Below, piece after piece: positions 13,945 to 15,219 of a stretch of DNA of 15,219 nt. How positions within the stretch are numbered: the first letter of the stretch is position 1; every line of letters begins with the position of its first letter. The position numbers were made by a program, and so were the translations under genes. The notes beneath the pieces were generated by a model, which did no database searches, was not told the DNA's origin, and saw only the letters and a program-made list of their open reading frames with translations. The stretch is from assembly GCA_012026715.1 (NCBI GenBank), contig VEPB01000128.1:1-15219 (forward strand), given 5' to 3'. Source of the DNA: Methylococcaceae bacterium. GTDB taxonomy: Bacteria > Pseudomonadota > Gammaproteobacteria > Methylococcales > Methylococcaceae.

Positions 13945-15219
13945 TTAGTCCTCCGTGATCAGGCTGTGGCGTCGGGTATCCCGCATGCGGGCATACACCG
14001 CCAGGGAGATCCCGATCATGGCCGTCACGTACCAGTAAAAACCGCTTTCCTGTCCGACGGATTTGAACCATAGGGCGACATATTCAGCGGTGCCGCCGAA
14101 TAGGGTATTGGCGAGGGAATAGGGCAGCGCCACGCCGAGGGTACGGATGTGGGCGGGGAACAACTCGGCCTTCACCACCGCGTTGATGGAGGTGTAGCCG
14201 CTGACGATGGCGAGGGCCGCCAACATCAGCAGAAAGGCGGCGAAGGGGCTGACGCCGCGCTCCAGTCCGCTGAAGATGGGATAGGTAAACAGCACGCCCA
14301 GTATCCCGAACCCCACCATCAGCGGCTTCCGTCCAATGTGGTCGGACAGGGCGCCGGCGGCCGGCTGCAGCAGCATGTAGAGAAACAGGGCCGCGGCGGT
14401 CAATTGGGTGGCCAGGCGGCGGTCGAAACCGGAGGTGTTGACCAGGAATTTCTGCATGTAGGTGGTGTAGGCATAAAACGCCAGGGTGCCGCCCGCGGTG
14501 AGCGCCATCACTAGCAAGGCCTGATGCGGGTAGTCGGTCATCAGAATCCACGCGCTGGAGCCGGGCGCTTCGCCCTGCTGCAGGTTTTCGAAACTCTCGG
14601 TTTCCGCCAATCCACGTCGCAGCCAGAACACCAGCAGCGCCAGCGCGGCGCCGATGGCAAACGGAATCCGCCAGCCCCAACTTTCCAGTTCCACATCGGA
14701 CAGGCCCGCCTGCAGCCCCAGCAGGGTGGCCAGCGCCAGCAATTGGCCGGCAATCAGGGTGACGTACTGGAAGCTGGAATAGAACCCGCGCCGGCGCTGC
14801 CCGGCGATCTCGCTCAGGTAGGTGGCGCTGGCGCCGTATTCGCCGCCCACGCTCAGACCCTGCAGCATCCGGGCGATCAGCAGGATGGCCGGCGCCCAGT
14901 TGCCGATCTCGGCGTGGCCGGGGGTCGCGGCGATGATGAGGGAGCCGCCGCACATCAAAGTTACCGACAGGGTGAGGCCGGCCTTGCGGCCGTGGCGGTC
15001 GGAATACATCCCCATCATCCAGGCGCCGATCGGCCGCATGATGAAGCCCACCGCGAAAATCGCCGCGGTATTCAGCAACTGGGCCGTGGTGTCACCCTTG
15101 GGGAAAAACACCGGGGCAAAGTACAGGGAAAACGCCGAATACACATACCAGTCGTACCACTCCACCAGATTCCCCGCCGATCCTCCGGCGATATGGCGCA
15201 GGCGCTTGCGGGTGGTCCA
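13945..15219 (-). CDS. kgtP: KgtP-like dicarboxylate (2-oxoglutarate) MFS symporter, N-terminus missing
   Basis: This is a proton-coupled MFS transporter of the metabolite:H+ symporter family, closest by eye to E. coli KgtP. The open frame runs to the window edge with 424 codons; only a few N-terminal residues are absent, since SAGNLVEWYDWYVYS, the usual TM1 beginning, is present near the edge, and the internal GTG at 15165 is not the true start. Family motifs follow: MRPIGAWMMGMYSDRHGRK (the D-R-x-G-R-K loop 2-3 motif), LQGLSVGGEYGASATYLSE (TM4-5), FYSSFQYVTLIAGQLLA, WGWRIPFAIGA, YTTYMQKFLVNT, ALSDHIGRKP, and the C-terminal GGTAEYVALW...FYWYVTAM. All twelve helices but part of the first are covered. 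2-oxoglutarate is the likely substrate; another dicarboxylate is possible. An MCP gene follows on the same strand. Confidence 0.92.
   Translation of the reverse strand, partial: WTTRKRLRHIAGGSAGNLVEWYDWYVYSAFSLYFAPVFFPKGDTTAQLLNTAAIFAVGFIMRPIGAWMMGMYSDRHGRKAGLTLSVTLMCGGSLIIAATPGHAEIGNWAPAILLIARMLQGLSVGGEYGASATYLSEIAGQRRRGFYSSFQYVTLIAGQLLALATLLGLQAGLSDVELESWGWRIPFAIGAALALLVFWLRRGLAETESFENLQQGEAPGSSAWILMTDYPHQALLVMALTAGGTLAFYAYTTYMQKFLVNTSGFDRRLATQLTAAALFLYMLLQPAAGALSDHIGRKPLMVGFGILGVLFTYPIFSGLERGVSPFAAFLLMLAALAIVSGYTSINAVVKAELFPAHIRTLGVALPYSLANTLFGGTAEYVALWFKSVGQESGFYWYVTAMIGISLAVYARMRDTRRHSLITED

Overview
The window is GC-rich, densely coded chromosomal DNA of a gammaproteobacterium. The evidence is the gene order yggS-proC-yggT-yggU, a TrmB of enterobacterial type, and a KgtP whose motifs follow the E. 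coli protein closely. The long hairpin-rich intergenic repeat at about 7217-7624 resembles, from memory, repeats in methanotrophic Methylococcaceae and in xanthomonads. A methanotroph-like host is therefore possible, but the window holds no diagnostic methane-oxidation gene. I see no CRISPR array, tRNA, rRNA, transposase or phage gene.

Layout. (1) Positions 1-2379, plus strand: a housekeeping cluster of yggS (5' end outside the window), proC, yggT and yggU/DUF167. proC and yggT overlap by 4 bases and yggU follows 10 bases later. (2) 2457-4463, plus: a large dynamin-like GTPase, probably with its own promoter inside the end of yggU. (3) 4491-5201, minus: trmB, convergent with the GTPase, with a shared imperfect hairpin between them. 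(4) 5333-6496, minus: an FtsX/MacB-type ABC permease with no ATPase beside it, divergent from (5) 6574-7215, plus: a CatA-like acetyltransferase. The short divergent spacer holds a perfect dyad. (6) 7216-7694: no gene, but a string of six hairpins that looks like a dispersed intergenic repeat. (7) 7695-10812, minus: a two-gene operon of an exported GH144-like (COG5368, 'glycoamylase') glycoside hydrolase followed 4 bases later by a MalK/UgpC-type sugar-ABC ATPase. (8) 10813-11116: a divergent spacer with a 96-base REP/MITE-like hairpin, then a structured leader whose 3' strand contains the Shine-Dalgarno of the next gene. (9) 11117-12019, plus: an exported protein of unknown function, beta-solenoid-like at its N-terminus. 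(10) 12067-15219, minus: an sCache methyl-accepting chemotaxis protein downstream of a kgtP-like dicarboxylate/H+ symporter gene that runs off the window edge.

How the genes fit together. Region 1 is PLP and proline housekeeping plus small conserved membrane-linked proteins. Region 7 suggests handling of a beta-glucan or glucan oligosaccharide, with hydrolysis in the envelope and an ATPase for a transporter whose permeases lie elsewhere. Region 10 suggests sensing and import of the same small carboxylate. No clear new multi-gene system stands out. The best leads are the leader RNA before the secreted protein, the hydrolase-ATPase pair, and the dynamin-like GTPase with an altered P-loop.
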